From NCBI RefSeq assembly GCF_026072635.1, contig NZ_AP023081.1, positions 5,204,501 to 5,268,500 on the forward strand: a DNA stretch of 64,000 nucleotides, in the 5' to 3' direction. The first letter of the stretch is position 1; the number at the start of each line of letters is the position of its first letter. This DNA comes from Pseudomonas solani (GTDB lineage Bacteria; Pseudomonadota; Gammaproteobacteria; Pseudomonadales; Pseudomonadaceae). Positions 28,597 to 37,172 of this stretch are shown piece by piece. Under the pieces are notes generated by a model that was not told the DNA's origin, did no database searches, and saw only the letters and a program-made list of their open reading frames with translations. The translations under genes and the position numbers were made by a program.

Positions 28597-28926
28597 ATGA
28601 CCCTTCCCGAGATCACCCCTCGCATCTTCCTGCGTCACCAGCGTCAACTGCGCGCTTTCCTCATGGGCCACGAAGCCTGGTTTTCCACCCGCGACCTGCG
28701 CCGCCTGCTCAACACCGATATCAACCGCCGGACCCTGTTCCGCCTCTGCGACGACCAACACCGCCGCGTGCGCCTGCGCACCGCCAACGGCTGGTTCGAA
28801 GAGGAGGCGGTGGTGAGCGAATCCGGCCTGCATGATCTGCTCAGCGTCTACTGCTTCCACCCGGAAAACCGCATGCTGCGGCGCTGGGTCAGCCAGGAAG
28901 TGGTCGCGGTGCTGCGCGTCGGTTGA
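28597..28926 (+). CDS. Bro-N domain protein (phage antirepressor-like)
   Basis: 109 residues resembling the N-terminal DNA-binding BRO domain of phage antirepressors: WFSTRDLRRLLNTDINRRTL, then VSESGLHDLLSVYCFHPENR and a closing RRWVSQEVVAVLR, much like the RWVTHEVLPAIR end of known Bro-N domains. The protein consists of this domain alone. ATG 28597 has GGATGGAG upstream. It stands alone behind the structured leader, with no other phage genes near, so it may be a domesticated regulator. Confidence 0.7.
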   Translation: MTLPEITPRIFLRHQRQLRAFLMGHEAWFSTRDLRRLLNTDINRRTLFRLCDDQHRRVRLRTANGWFEEEAVVSESGLHDLLSVYCFHPENRMLRRWVSQEVVAVLRVG

Positions 28927-29055
28927 GCGGCCTCCCAGGCAATGCACCCAGCGGTGCGTTGCCAAGCCTGCCCCGGGCTGAAGCCCGGACTACGTCGCCG
29001 GCTTGGCACATAGGTTGGCGCCGAGCCTGCGAGGCCCAACGCAGCGGTGCGTCGA

Positions 29056-29565
29056 TCAGAGGCGCAGGCCGAGCTGGATGACCGCTTCGGTGCTCAGCCG
29101 CACCAGTGGCGCCAGCGAATAGGTCCAATGACCGCCGGCGAGCTCTTCCCACTCATCGTGATGCTGCTGTTCTTCCGCGAGGATCGAGCCGATACAGGCG
29201 CTGGCGGCGGGGTCCTGATCGGCCAGGGTCGCCAACTGTTCGTCGAGATGCCGCAGCACCACATGCTCCACAGCCGCCGTAGTCGTGGCGATGGCCCGCT
29301 GGCCCAGCAACCCGGTGATCAGCCCGAGCAGCAGTCCACCTCCTGCGCACAGCCAGTAGCTGCGGCAGCGTGAAACGCCGCGCTGTGCCAGTTCGGCGCG
29401 AAACACTTCACGGTGGCCGCGCTCGTGCTCGCGGAACTCCCGCAACCGGTCGACCAGGGACGGCGCCATCAGGCGCGCCATGAATATCTGCCCGCTGTAG
29501 ATGCATACCGCACCCATTTCGCCGGCGTGGTTGACCTTGAGGAAGCGGCTGCCGGTGTTCAACAC
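29056..29565 (-). CDS. COQ7-like ferritin-fold diiron protein
   Basis: 169 residues from a GTG start with GGAG five bases upstream. The family motif VNHAGEMGAVCIYSGQ (Glu near residue 16) is followed by EFREHERGHREVF and AEEQQHHDEW, which supply the Glu/His ligands of a diiron centre. A glycine-rich hydrophobic stretch (LCAGGGLLLGLITGLLG) suggests membrane contact. COQ7 hydroxylates demethoxyubiquinone, but the housekeeping enzyme is expected elsewhere, so substrate and role are uncertain. Lies just downstream of a lipoprotein gene. Confidence 0.75.
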   Translation of the reverse strand: MLNTGSRFLKVNHAGEMGAVCIYSGQIFMARLMAPSLVDRLREFREHERGHREVFRAELAQRGVSRCRSYWLCAGGGLLLGLITGLLGQRAIATTTAAVEHVVLRHLDEQLATLADQDPAASACIGSILAEEQQHHDEWEELAGGHWTYSLAPLVRLSTEAVIQLGLRL

Positions 29566-29602
29566 AGGGGCTCCGAGAGGCGGGCGGTGAGATGAGGTCG
29601 GT

Positions 29603-30073
29603 TCAGAACACCACTCGCGGCCGGAATACCGGGCGGCCACCGCCACAGCCACCGTACCTGCACAGGATGCTGTTGCCCGCCTCGGTGGGCAGCAGCTGCA
29701 CGTTGGCCTCGGCGTCGAAGGCGATTCGGTAGCGGCTGGCGGCCAGGTTGGACAGCGGCACCATGAGCTGGGCGCGGCCGCAATCGCCGGCTTCGACGGC
29801 CAGGTCCCATTGGCCGTAGGGGAGTTGGAAAGCGGCCGACTCCGCAATCTCCAACTGCACGGCGAGCTGGCCATTGATGTAGACGCTGGCCAGGCATTTG
29901 CGCCCCCACCAGGCATCGTCGCGGTTGACGATCAGGTACTGGCTCGGCTCGGCCGGTGTTTCCTGATAGGCGAACAACCGCTCTGGCGGAACCGGCCAGG
30001 TCTGGTTGGCGGGGATCTGTTTGCTTTGGCAAGCGGTGAGCAGCAGGTAGCAGAGCAGCAGGAGAGGGCGCAT
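29603..30073 (-). CDS. hypothetical lipoprotein (DUF2846-like layout)
   Basis: 156 residues. Lipobox LLLTAC at residues about 10-15 gives an acylated Cys. The middle has an immunoglobulin-like beta pattern (YLIVNRDDAWWGRKCLASVYI, cut at 20 here) and a late Cys pair in LCRYGGCGGG. Such layout recalls small DUF2846-type lipoproteins, but I am not sure of the family. It precedes the COQ7-like gene by 37 bases on the same strand. Confidence 0.65.
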   Translation of the reverse strand: MRPLLLLCYLLLTACQSKQIPANQTWPVPPERLFAYQETPAEPSQYLIVNRDDAWWGRKCLASVYINGQLAVQLEIAESAAFQLPYGQWDLAVEAGDCGRAQLMVPLSNLAASRYRIAFDAEANVQLLPTEAGNSILCRYGGCGGGRPVFRPRVVF

Positions 30074-30149
30074 GGTTCATCCTTGAAGAGGTAGTGCCGG
30101 GCGTGACTATACCCGGCAGCCAGGCGCCGGAGAATTGGATCGCTAACGA

Positions 30150-30782
30150 TTACCAGGATTCATAAGGGATGCTGTGTTGCTTGATATAGGCCGCCGATTC
30201 AGGCTCAAGTGCGGGCCAGGCGTACTGCCCATTGGTTTCGCCCTGTGACGGCCCCAGTGGCTCGACCTTGGCCTGGTAGCGCCCGATCTCAATGTTCGCC
30301 AGGCACGGCCCACCCACCCAGGCCTTGGCGATGCCACCGGGGGCCATGCCGATGGAGACGATCTTGCGGTAGTCGGTCTCCCAGCTTTTGGAGCCTTGGC
30401 AGTAGATCCGTTGCGGCTTGACCATCTCATCGCGCACCCACTGCGGAATATCGATGCGCAGCTTGTAGGTCTGGGGTTCCACCAGGGACTGCCAGCGCAC
30501 GAACAGCGTTTCGGGCAAGTCGACATTTGAAACTTGCTTCATACCACCCCCTCCTTTGTGCCAACCCAGCGGGTTGTTGGTATAGGCGGGTACCCCGGCA
30601 CGAATGCGGAAGTACGCCAGTCCTCGGCGATCAATGACATCCACGCTTTCGACCCAGACCTCCATAAAACGCGGCGCGGCAAGACCAACGTACCAGTAGT
30701 CATAGGGCAGCCTCGGCCGGCCGGAGCCTGCCGCGCAACCGGCCAGGGCAAGGATGATAAGGGCCAGCAACAGGCGCTTCAT
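30150..30782 (-). CDS. DUF2931 lipoprotein, copy B (probable immunity protein paralog)
   Basis: 210 residues. A lipobox (LALAGC) follows a short signal peptide. The DUF2931 body contains YDYWYVGLAAPRFMEVWVES, LPETLFVRWQSLVEPQTYKL and WVGGPC. It is nearly identical to copy A (30871-31503) in the signal peptide and central core but differs around residues 40-75 and near the C-terminus. Its ATG overlaps the TGA of an effector-like scrap (30779-30868). Likely an orphan immunity protein kept after duplication (inference). Confidence 0.8.
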   Translation of the reverse strand: MKRLLLALIILALAGCAAGSGRPRLPYDYWYVGLAAPRFMEVWVESVDVIDRRGLAYFRIRAGVPAYTNNPLGWHKGGGGMKQVSNVDLPETLFVRWQSLVEPQTYKLRIDIPQWVRDEMVKPQRIYCQGSKSWETDYRKIVSIGMAPGGIAKAWVGGPCLANIEIGRYQAKVEPLGPSQGETNGQYAWPALEPESAAYIKQHSIPYESW

Positions 30783-30868
30783 TGCGGGTACCCCGCTTGC
30801 GGTTTGTTGTCGAGGATGAAGCGGGCGTCGGGGAGCCGGTCTGCCAGCCGGCCCCCTGCCCAGGCAGC
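30779..30868 (-). pseudogene. C-terminal scrap of a second Tle1-like effector
   Basis: In one frame this spacer encodes RFILDNKPQAGYPQ and a stop, closely matching the C-terminal RLVFNNRPQAGYPQ of the intact effector at 31500-33353. The stop overlaps the ATG of the next DUF2931 gene as ATGA, exactly as at the intact effector/immunity junction. About 14-20 residues are recognisable. It is best read as the remnant of a lost effector copy or of the duplicated junction. Confidence 0.65.
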
Positions 30869-30870
30869 GA

Positions 30871-31503
30871 TTACCAGGACTCATAAGGGATGCCGTGTTG
30901 CTTGATATAGGCCTGCGCGGTATCAGTGGGTGGGCGGTAGTAGCGCCCATTGGAGTGGCCCTCGTAGGGGCCCCTCGTATCGACCTTGGCCCGGTAGCGC
31001 CCGATCTCGATATTCGACAGGCATGGCCCACCCACCCAGGCCTTGGCGATGCCACCGGGGGCCATGCCGATGGAGATGTCGAAACGATACTGGTTGTCTC
31101 GCCATTGCTTTCGTCCCGAGCAGTAAGCCCGTTGTGGCTTGACCATCTCGTCGCGCACCCACTGCGGGATATCGATGCGCAGCTTGTAGGTCTGCGGTTC
31201 CACCAGGGACTGCCAGCGCACGAACAGCGTTTCGGGCAAGTCGACATTGCTGACCGGCATCATCTTCCCGCCACCGTCGTACCAGCCGGGCGTCTTGTCG
31301 TTGTAGGCCACTACACCGCCGTGGATATCGAAGTACGCATAACCACGGCGATCGATGACATCCACGCTTTCTACCCAGACCTCCATGAAGCGGGGTGCGC
31401 CTATCCCGACATACCAGTAGTCATAGGGCAGCCTCGGCCGGCCGGAGCCTGCCGCGCAACCGGCCAGGGCAAGGATGACAAGGGCCAGCAGCAGGCGCCT
31501 CAT
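30871..31503 (-). CDS. DUF2931 lipoprotein, copy A (probable Tle1 immunity protein)
   Basis: 210 residues with lipobox LALAGC and DUF2931 body (YDYWYVGIGAPRFMEVWVES, YKLRIDIPQWVRDEMVKPQ). Its ATG overlaps the effector stop as ATGA, giving coupled translation with the PAAR-Tle1 gene. Lipoproteins encoded directly after Tle-type lipase effectors commonly serve as periplasmic immunity proteins, so that role is inferred from context. No direct evidence of inhibition. Confidence 0.85.
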   Translation of the reverse strand: MRRLLLALVILALAGCAAGSGRPRLPYDYWYVGIGAPRFMEVWVESVDVIDRRGYAYFDIHGGVVAYNDKTPGWYDGGGKMMPVSNVDLPETLFVRWQSLVEPQTYKLRIDIPQWVRDEMVKPQRAYCSGRKQWRDNQYRFDISIGMAPGGIAKAWVGGPCLSNIEIGRYRAKVDTRGPYEGHSNGRYYRPPTDTAQAYIKQHGIPYESW

Positions 31504-33353
31504 TGCGGGTACCCCGCTTGCGGTCGGTTGTTGAAGACCAGCCGCAGGTTGGGTGCAGGTTTACTGATCAGTAGCCCCTTGTTCGGTGTCCAGTGGGCGG
31601 ACAGGTGGATGTAGCGTGCCCACAGGTGGTGCAGGTCGTCCGGGCCCAGCTGGGACGGGGCACCTTGAACATAGGCGAGGACTTTCTCGGCGATTGGGCG
31701 TAGATCGGCAGGCAGTCCAAAACGCGGGTCATCGTCGTTGATCGCATCGAAAGGCACCCCATGCTTCACCCCCAGCTCACGCATGGCGCGCAAGGCCACC
31801 CGCGATAACTCGCCACGCACCTTTCGCTGTAGCACGACACCGACCAGGGCTTGCAGGCCGGTTCGCTCCTGATCGGGGTGGGTGCCCTGGACCGGCCAGG
31901 CGTTGATCCGGATTTCGCCATCGCCGGGCAGGCCGAGGGACTGGAGGCGGCTGACTTCGTGCTGGGCCTCCAGCCAGGCCGGGGTGGCTTCCAGCGGTTG
32001 GCCGGGGCGTTCCGTTGCCAGGCGCGGTTGGGAGGCCATCAGGCGCTCTTCCATCAGCGGCGGATAGCCGCCCCCGATATCCGAATGGACGCCTGGCAGG
32101 CTGATTTCCTGGTGATGCGGGGCCACGCTGTTGAGCGCGAAGTTCCAGCGCCGCTCGGAACCTGCCACCAGCTGGACCACCTTGCGCGCGCAGCCGGGAG
32201 GCAAGTAGAGGTTGATGCCGGGGTTGGCGGCGTTGGCCGGGCTCCAGTCGCCCCGCAGCGGGTCGACCGTCGCCGCCACTGTATCGAACAGGCCGATGAA
32301 GTTGAGGCGGCTATCGCGCTGCCAGTCGAAGCCTCTGGCCAGGCCGAACCGGCCGGCCTGGAGCACCTCGGCCAGCACGCCTCCATCGGGCTTGAGCACT
32401 TCGTTGGCGAAGTGGCGAGCTGCCGCCGCGCCACGACTGAAACCGAAGAGATCGAATTCCAGCGCACGGATCTGGATGCCTGGGTTGGTTTTATCAAAGC
32501 GATCGAGTTGATCGGCTATCAATGTCGGGCTCTGTGCCACCCGATGCAGGATACCGGTATCCCCCCGCCCGCTGGCCTGGGCCGGCAGTACGGAGTCCGA
32601 CCCGCCGCTGGTAGTGCCAATGCCTTCCAGGTACACAGGGACGTAGCCGGTATCGGCTTCTGGCCCCAAGTGTATGGTCGTGTTGTCCTGATACAGCCTG
32701 CTCAGATGCGCCACATTGCTCGGCGCATTGCCATAGCTGTCGTCAGGCACTTTGCGGAAGAAACCGCCCTCGTCAGGGTCACGGTAACCGTAGCGGGCGC
32801 AGTGGCTGATGATGGCGCTCAGTGCCCCTTCGTCGAACTGCTGGCGATCCTCGCGCCTGCACTGTTCGGTGAGTGCCGAGTTGGCTTGGTTGTTACCGGT
32901 GCCATCGAAGAACAGACCCAGGCGCAGCGTGATGCCGACATCCTTCTGTTCTTTCTCTGCCGTCTTTTCCGCGAGTTGGTTGTTCCTGGGCGGAAGGCCT
33001 GCAGGGCGCACGGTGGCAAGCGGGGCTGCGGCCAGAGCGGGAGCGGCGCGTGCTGCGGCCGGGCTGGCGGTGGTCTCCTTGCGGTAGACCGCGTCGTACA
33101 GCGTGGGGATGAAGGTGGCACGGCAGGGGCAACTGCTGATGCTGTCCAGGCTGCCCGCCACCAACCGACCGCTGCTTTGGATGAACGAGACCCCTCCCAT
33201 GATCGTGTAGATGCCCGGGTGTTTGCCGCAGGTGACGCGGTCCCCCATGCGAGCGTGAGCAATTCCGAACATGTTGACGAGGTTGTCCGCCTCGATCACC
33301 ACACCGCCACAACTGGTCTTGTCGCCTCGGCGGATGAAATAGCCGGTTGCCAT
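31500..33353 (-). CDS. type VI secretion PAAR-Tle1 lipase effector (DUF2235)
   Basis: 617 residues. Residues 1-85 form a PAAR domain (begins MATGYFIRRGDKTSCGG, with VTCGKHPGIYTIMGG), which caps the VgrG spike. A Pro/Ala linker leads to a DUF2235 alpha/beta-hydrolase domain: LGLFFDGTGNN, nucleophile in FGFSRGAAAARHF (Ser near 305) and GVHSDIGGGYPP. Tle1 enzymes are phospholipases delivered into rival cells. ATG 33353 is chosen since PAAR starts there. No VgrG or T6SS structural gene lies nearby. Confidence 0.88.
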   Translation of the reverse strand: MATGYFIRRGDKTSCGGVVIEADNLVNMFGIAHARMGDRVTCGKHPGIYTIMGGVSFIQSSGRLVAGSLDSISSCPCRATFIPTLYDAVYRKETTASPAAARAAPALAAAPLATVRPAGLPPRNNQLAEKTAEKEQKDVGITLRLGLFFDGTGNNQANSALTEQCRREDRQQFDEGALSAIISHCARYGYRDPDEGGFFRKVPDDSYGNAPSNVAHLSRLYQDNTTIHLGPEADTGYVPVYLEGIGTTSGGSDSVLPAQASGRGDTGILHRVAQSPTLIADQLDRFDKTNPGIQIRALEFDLFGFSRGAAAARHFANEVLKPDGGVLAEVLQAGRFGLARGFDWQRDSRLNFIGLFDTVAATVDPLRGDWSPANAANPGINLYLPPGCARKVVQLVAGSERRWNFALNSVAPHHQEISLPGVHSDIGGGYPPLMEERLMASQPRLATERPGQPLEATPAWLEAQHEVSRLQSLGLPGDGEIRINAWPVQGTHPDQERTGLQALVGVVLQRKVRGELSRVALRAMRELGVKHGVPFDAINDDDPRFGLPADLRPIAEKVLAYVQGAPSQLGPDDLHHLWARYIHLSAHWTPNKGLLISKPAPNLRLVFNNRPQAGYPQ

Positions 33354-33773
33354 GTCGATTCCCTTTCCGTTGTCGTTGAACGGTGCCCAAGCGCCTGGTA
33401 CGCCTGGCCGTGAACCGCGCCAGCAGCCCGAAATCGGGGCAGGGCGCGAGGGCTCAAGGCTCGGGATGTGGCAAAGGAAAGGAAATCGGAAAGGGCTGAA
33501 GGTGGGGCGTGTCCTGTCCGTAAAGGCTCGACGCATCTGGCCGGGCCTGGAAGGCACGCAATGAGCTGAAGGGTTGGCTGTCAGGTTGAGTGGGGCAATT
33601 CCGACCCTTCGCCAAACTAAAGATTGGCTATACCTGCTGTGGGTTCCTGGCCTTACTGGCGGGTGTTAATTATCTGAGCCAGGGCTCTGGCATCCCGAGT
33701 GGCCTGCCTTTTTCCACGGGATGGGAACGGAACCCCTGTATCGGTCCGCTAAAGGATGCAGGTCAGCGGAAAC
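33354..33773. other. divergent promoter region, no gene seen
   Basis: Separates the effector gene and the ABC efflux operon. Less GC-rich around 33600-33690. Open frames that extend the flanking genes into it lack family similarity. No clear palindrome found. Confidence 0.55.
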
Positions 33774-34484
33774 ATGGACATGTTGAACAACAATAACGAG
33801 CGGCTCATCCGCCTGCGGGATATCGAAAAGCGCTATCGGCTCGCCGAGCAGGAGCTGCGCATCCTCAGTGGGGTCTCCCTGGAGATCGCCCGGGGCGAGA
33901 GCTGCGCCATTCTCGGCAGTTCCGGTTCGGGCAAGAGCACGCTGCTGAACATTCTCGGCCTGCTCGACCTGCCCAGTAGCGGCTTCTACCACCTGGGTGG
34001 CCACGATGTATTCACGGCCAGCCCGGATGACCTGGCGGCGCTGCGCAACCGCCTGATCGGCTTCGTCTTCCAGAGCTTCAACCTGCTGCCCCGGCTCAGC
34101 GCGCTGGACAACGTCGCCTTGCCCCTGAGCTACCGCGGCGTGGCCCTGCGCGAGTCTCGTGAGCGGGCCCATGCCATGCTCGAACGGGTGGGCCTGGCGG
34201 CGCGTGCCGGGCACCTGCCGGCGGACCTTTCCGGCGGCCAGCGCCAGCGCGTGGCCATCGCCCGCGCCCTGGTGGGCGAGCCGGCGTTGATCCTCGCCGA
34301 CGAGCCCACCGGCAACCTCGATGCCGCCACCGCCGAAGACATCATGCAGCTGCTGCTGGAGCTCAACCGCGCCAATGGCGTGACCCTGGTGATCGTCACC
34401 CACGACCCCGGCATCGCCGCCCGCCTGGAACGGCGCATCCGCGTGCGCGAGGGCAGGGTGGTGGACGAGGCGGTCCCGGCATGA
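33774..34484 (+). CDS. ABC efflux ATPase (MacB/LolD type)
   Basis: 236 residues. Walker A GSSGSGKSTLLNILG, Q-loop FVFQSFNLLP, signature LSGGQRQRVAIARAL and Walker B LILADEPTGNLD place it with MacB/LolD/FtsE-type ATPases. Start uncertain: ATG 33756, 33774 and 33780 are in frame; GCGGA precedes 33774. An AACAACAATAA run lies just inside the coding start. Its stop overlaps the permease start as ATGA. It powers the efflux system of the next three genes. Confidence 0.88.
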   Translation: MDMLNNNNERLIRLRDIEKRYRLAEQELRILSGVSLEIARGESCAILGSSGSGKSTLLNILGLLDLPSSGFYHLGGHDVFTASPDDLAALRNRLIGFVFQSFNLLPRLSALDNVALPLSYRGVALRESRERAHAMLERVGLAARAGHLPADLSGGQRQRVAIARALVGEPALILADEPTGNLDAATAEDIMQLLLELNRANGVTLVIVTHDPGIAARLERRIRVREGRVVDEAVPA

Positions 34485-35692
34485 CGCTGCTGGAGTCGGC
34501 CCCGGCCCCCTCGCTGACGCAGTTGCTGCACGAGGCGCTCGGCAGCCTGCGCAACCTCGGGCGGCGCTCGTTGCTGGCGCTGCTGGGCATCGTCATGGGC
34601 AGCTGCTCGGTGATCGCCCTGTTGAACATCGGCCAGAACGCCGCCGACCAGGCCATGAGCGTGTTCCGCGAGATGGGCACCGAGGCGGTGGTGGTGCAGC
34701 TGCCTTCCGTGGCGCGGGGGAGCGACGGCCTGCCATTGGTGCTGGACGGCCCGACCATCGAGGCGAGCGTGCCCGGCATCGAGCATGTCAGCCCGCTGGT
34801 GCTCTACAGCAGCCAGGTGGTGTTCCACGGCCGCACCCGCAGCCTGGCCCTGGTGGGCGCCGATGCGTCCCTGGGCGATGCAGCGCGCTTGCGGGTGGCT
34901 CAGGGGCGTTATCTGTCGGCTTTCGATGCCCGCCAGACTTTCGTTGTGGTCGGTGCCCAGGCGGCCCTGGCGCTGGGGGTTCCGGGCGACCCGCTGCAGC
35001 TGGGCGACCGTGTGCGCATCGATGACTACCAGTTCCAGGTGATCGGCATCCTCAAGCCCCAGGGCGCTGGCGGCATCATTCCCTTTACCGCCGACGACGC
35101 GCTGTTCCTGCCGCCGGCGGGCATGGCGCGCATCAACCCGGCGCCGAGCATCAGCACGCTGATCGCCCGGGTGGTGCCGGGCAAGGACGTGGCCACCATC
35201 GGTGAGCGCCTGCTGCAACGGGTCAACCGTGAGATCGCCGGCGAGCAGAAGGGCACCCTGCAGGTGGCCCAGCAGATGATCGACGCCATGCAGCAGCAGA
35301 CCCGCACCTTCACCTACCTGCTGGCGGCCCTGGGCGGCATCTCCCTGGTGGGCGGCGGGGTGGGGGTGATGAACGTGATGCTGATGAACGTCAGCGAGCG
35401 GCGCCGCGAGATCGGTGTGCGCATGGCCCTGGGTGCGCGGCGCCGCGACATCCGCAACCTGTTCCTGCTGGAGGCGGTGACGCTCACCGCCGCCGGCGCC
35501 GTTTCCGGCGCCTTGCTCGGCGTGGCTGCCGCCTGGTGCTACGCACGCCTGTGTGGCTGGGACTTCGCCCTGGCGTCCTCGGCATTGCCGCTGGGCATTG
35601 GCAGCACGCTGCTGGTGGGGCTGTTCTTCGGCCTGCACCCGGCCATTTCGGCCGCGCGCCTGCAACCGGTGGAGGCCCTGCGTGATGCGTAG
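34481..35692 (+). CDS. MacB-like ABC permease
   Basis: 403 residues: a first membrane helix after about 30 residues (RRSLLALLGIVMGSCSVIALL), a large periplasmic MacB domain (about 60-270), then three FtsX-type helices at the C-terminus with the ERRREIGVRMALGARRRDI coupling loop. Unlike E. coli MacB, the ATPase is a separate protein. The gene overlaps both neighbours. Substrate unknown. Confidence 0.87.
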   Translation: MTLLESAPAPSLTQLLHEALGSLRNLGRRSLLALLGIVMGSCSVIALLNIGQNAADQAMSVFREMGTEAVVVQLPSVARGSDGLPLVLDGPTIEASVPGIEHVSPLVLYSSQVVFHGRTRSLALVGADASLGDAARLRVAQGRYLSAFDARQTFVVVGAQAALALGVPGDPLQLGDRVRIDDYQFQVIGILKPQGAGGIIPFTADDALFLPPAGMARINPAPSISTLIARVVPGKDVATIGERLLQRVNREIAGEQKGTLQVAQQMIDAMQQQTRTFTYLLAALGGISLVGGGVGVMNVMLMNVSERRREIGVRMALGARRRDIRNLFLLEAVTLTAAGAVSGALLGVAAAWCYARLCGWDFALASSALPLGIGSTLLVGLFFGLHPAISAARLQPVEALRDA

Positions 35693-37172
35693 CCGCCTGC
35701 TGCCCTTCGCCATGCTGATGATCATCCTCCCGGTCCAGGCCAAGCCCTGGGGCGAGGAGCGCCTGGACCCCTCGGCGCCGACCATGGAGCGCCAGGGTAA
35801 CGGCCCGCTGCTCAGCGAGCAGATGGCCGACCTGTCATTGCTGGATGCGGTATTCCTCGGCCTGCGCAACAACCGCAGCATCCAGAGCAGCTACCTGCGG
35901 CGCATCGCCGAGAAGTTCGACCTGCGCGTCTCCGAAGACGTGTTCAACCCCAAGCTCTATATCACCGGCAGCTACCGGGCCAACCGCAACCACGAGGACC
36001 GCTACCGCGACGGCCGCATCGGCCCCACCGCGACCGTTCTCAACGAGTACGGCACCCAGTTCGCCCTGGGTTGGAGCAAGGGCTACAACGATGCCGACCG
36101 GGCCGGGCGCACGCGTAACGATGGCGTCGACCTGAGCATCATCCAGCCGCTGCTGCGTGGCGCCGGGCGCGAGGTGAACACCGCACCGGTGCGCCTGGCC
36201 CAGCTGTCGGAACAGGCCAACCGGCTCAACCTCAAATCCAGCGTCTCGCAGACGGTCACCGCCATCATCAGTGCCTACCGCAACCTGCTGCGCGCCCAGG
36301 AGCAGCAGCGCATCGCCCGCGCCGCCCTGGAGCGCACCCAGCAATTGGTTACGGTCAACCGCTCGATGATCGAGGCTGGGCGCATGGCCGAGTTCGAGAT
36401 CGTGCAGACCGAAGCCGACCTCGCCACCCAGGAGCTGAGCGTGGAGGAGGCCGCCAACCAGCTGGATTCCTCGCGCCTGGAACTGCTGCGCCTGCTGGCC
36501 CTGGACCTGTCCTCGCAGGTGCGCGCCAGCGACGCCCTGGAGGCCGAGCGCATCGAGGTCAACCGCGAGCAGGCGGTGAAGCTGGCCGAGCAGCAGCAGC
36601 CGGACTACCTGCGGCAACTGATCAACCGCCAGCAGGCGGACATCAACCTGGTGGTGGCGAAGAACCAACGGCTCTGGGACGTTTCCCTGGAGGTGGGGGG
36701 CAGCCAGACCCAGGACCGCTACGACTACCCGCACAGCAGTGGCAGCAACCGCTCCTGGAACAGCTACGCCGGGGTGCGCGTGGACATCCCCATCGGCGAC
36801 CTGACACGGCGCCAGGGCGAGGTGCAGGCGCGGGTCAATGTCGAGGACCAGGAGTTGCAGGTGGCCGATGCGCGCCAGGCCCTGGAACGCAACGTCACCG
36901 ATGTGGTGCGCGACGTCGGCACCCGCTGGCGCCAGTTGGAGATCGCCAGCCGCGCCCTGGACCTGTCGCGGCGCAAGCTGGATATCGAGCGCGACAAGCT
37001 CAACGCCGGACGCTCCAGCAACTTCCAGGTGCTCAGCTTCGAGAGCGACCTGCGCAGTGCCGAGAACGCCCGCCTCAATGCGCTGATCGCCTACCTCGAC
37101 GCGCAGACGCAACTGGACCTGGCCCTGGGCATGACGCTCGACAGATGGGACATCTCGCTCAATGACTACTGA
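35685..37172 (+). CDS. TolC-family outer membrane efflux channel
   Basis: 495 residues with a signal peptide (MRSRLLPFAMLMIILPVQA). Two TolC repeats of long coiled helices are visible, rich in Gln, Ala and Arg, for example ARAALERTQQLVTVNRSMIE and ASRALDLSRRKLDIERDKLN. No lipobox Cys, so it is a non-acylated channel. It starts inside the end of the permease gene and its end overlaps the adaptor gene, completing a tripartite system. Confidence 0.87.
   Translation: MRSRLLPFAMLMIILPVQAKPWGEERLDPSAPTMERQGNGPLLSEQMADLSLLDAVFLGLRNNRSIQSSYLRRIAEKFDLRVSEDVFNPKLYITGSYRANRNHEDRYRDGRIGPTATVLNEYGTQFALGWSKGYNDADRAGRTRNDGVDLSIIQPLLRGAGREVNTAPVRLAQLSEQANRLNLKSSVSQTVTAIISAYRNLLRAQEQQRIARAALERTQQLVTVNRSMIEAGRMAEFEIVQTEADLATQELSVEEAANQLDSSRLELLRLLALDLSSQVRASDALEAERIEVNREQAVKLAEQQQPDYLRQLINRQQADINLVVAKNQRLWDVSLEVGGSQTQDRYDYPHSSGSNRSWNSYAGVRVDIPIGDLTRRQGEVQARVNVEDQELQVADARQALERNVTDVVRDVGTRWRQLEIASRALDLSRRKLDIERDKLNAGRSSNFQVLSFESDLRSAENARLNALIAYLDAQTQLDLALGMTLDRWDISLNDY

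Noticed and set aside
33354..33557. N-terminal extension of the PAAR-Tle1 effector
   Set aside because: The PAAR domain begins at the ATG at 33353 with a ribosome site; the extension is Arg/Pro-rich spacer sequence.
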